The notes below the pieces were generated by a model. The model made no database searches, had not been told where the DNA came from, and saw only the letters and a list, made by a program, of their open reading frames with translations. Positions 30,103-30,870 of a DNA stretch of 30,870 bases are shown piece by piece (the stretch's first letter is position 1; each line of letters opens with the position of its first letter). A program made the translations under genes and the position numbers. The stretch comes from Chara braunii (lineage: Eukaryota > Streptophyta > Charophyceae > Charales > Characeae), in assembly GCA_003427395.1 (NCBI GenBank), contig BFEA01000493.1:880446-911315 (forward strand), given 5' to 3'.

Positions 30103-30525
30103 GAGGGCATACTCACATGGGGACCTATATTCCCAAAATCCCAAAAAAAAGGGAAAAAGGCCGGTCACACGGATCTACCAAATTCGCAAGTGTACTATTC
30201 CTGTGCCCATTTGTCAGCGGCCTGGGAAGCCGCGGGGCAAGGGATTTTGCAGTCACCTCTGGAGGTGACCACAAATGCCCTTTTTGTTCTCTTCGCATTT
30301 TCTTCAAAAATTGGCAAAAATTCATTCACAAAAGTTCTTGCACAATTTGTGGATGACGCCGTGTGACCAGCCAAGTACCAAATCCCCATTTCTCCAGACG
30401 GCCACGACCTTGTCCCGTCTGAAAAGGTACAACAGTGTGACGTGAAGCATGCCCAAAATCTCAAATCGGCCCTTTCCAAATCCGCATATTTTGCGGATTT
30501 GGGGTCGCAGTGTGAGTATGCCCTG
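30103..30525. mobile_element. Non-autonomous TIR DNA transposon (MITE-like)
   Basis: Inverted ends AGGGCATACTCACA plus eight further bases ending GACC at 30104-30125 and 30524-30503, 19 of 22 matching. The right end read inward begins CAGGG, as many hAT-type elements do; the left begins GAGGG. Inner flanks keep partial symmetry (CCCAAAATCCC against CCCCAAATCC). I could not find a clear target duplication (left flank GGTCATT, right flank AATTGGT). No transposase frame. Confidence 0.7.
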
Positions 30526-30570
30526 AATTGGTTGGGCTTAAAAGAATTAGCCTTTTAAAATACAAAAGTA

Positions 30571-30748
30571 AAACTGGACTGAGAACAGACAAAACGCACA
30601 GACTCGTGGACTCTGAACAGACAAAATACTTACACGCCTGCGTGAAATCAAAAGCAAAGCAAACTGGACTGAGTACAGACAAAACACACACGCCTGGACT
30701 CAGAACAGACACAATACTCCCACTCGTGCCTGAAATCAAAAGCAAAGC
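30571..30748 (+). repeat. Two tandem 90-bp units
   Basis: Units start at 30571 and 30661 with AAACTGGACTGAG and end with GAAATCAAAAGCAAAGC. Each contains two ACAGACAAAA-type words, hinting at an older 40-45-base period. Confidence 0.88.
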
Positions 30749-30788
30749 CCTCTTTACAAGGCTTGTGCAGCACACTCTAGGCATGATA

Positions 30789-30790
<2 letters not shown>

Positions 30791-30870
<80 letters not shown>
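30791..30870 (+). repeat. GA microsatellite running off the right edge
   Basis: Pure GA from 30791 to the last base of the window; true length unknown. Confidence 0.97.

Overview
This window looks like a repeat-dominated intergenic stretch of a large eukaryotic genome. I see no intact gene, bacterial operon, rRNA or functional tRNA, and no host protein-coding gene I can support. Three things point to a green lineage (streptophyte or charophyte-like) host: L1-like LINEs with an AP endonuclease, reverse transcriptase and C-terminal CCHC zf-RVT domain; a Penelope-like element (PLE) whose GIY-YIG domain lies upstream of its RT, an arrangement known from green algae; and very long CT/GA and GAA microsatellites. 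A Chara-like alga is my best guess, but it is only inference. The sequence is a draft assembly, with a 159-base N gap inside a CT tract, scattered single Ns, and a remnant of a Nextera mate-pair junction adapter at 24621-24646.

Left third (1-15100): three LINE remnants lie head to tail, all on the minus strand. LINE A (1 to about 8460, running off the left edge) has a proline-rich RGG/zinc-knuckle ORF1 region, a second ORF1-type domain, and an EN-RT-zf-RVT ORF2. LINE B (about 8456-13235) is a relative whose ORF2 is cut off inside its C-terminal region exactly where LINE A begins, as if A were a 5'-truncated copy inserted into B. LINE C (about 13500-15100) is a more decayed piece of a third ORF2 with a 36-base A tract inside it. 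All carry stops and frameshifts.

Middle (15100-24800): a short duplicated module ends in GAA repeats both times, and between its two copies lies a sequence that folds as a complete type I hammerhead ribozyme on the minus strand (15319-15365). Then comes a plus-strand Penelope-like element. Direct repeats that resemble pseudo-LTRs (16483-17478 and 23134-23897) flank an SR-rich/coiled-coil N-terminus, a possible SAP-like helix-turn-helix and acidic segment, a GIY-YIG nuclease and an RT with recognisable motifs. Its 5' region has a TATA box and a probable spliced intron. A 541-bp MITE with an 8-bp target duplication has landed between GIY-YIG and RT. A tandem repeat of about 160 bp follows the right pseudo-LTR and contains the adapter remnant.

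Right third (24800-30870): pyrimidine-rich low-complexity DNA, small tandem duplications, a second solo copy of the PLE 5' module (28475-28930) that stops exactly at a CT tract, a tRNA-derived SINE-like unit (about 29681-30060), a TIR element (30103-30525), a 90-bp tandem repeat and a terminal GA tract. Nothing here works together as a pathway; the window records successive retrotransposon, DNA transposon and microsatellite activity.
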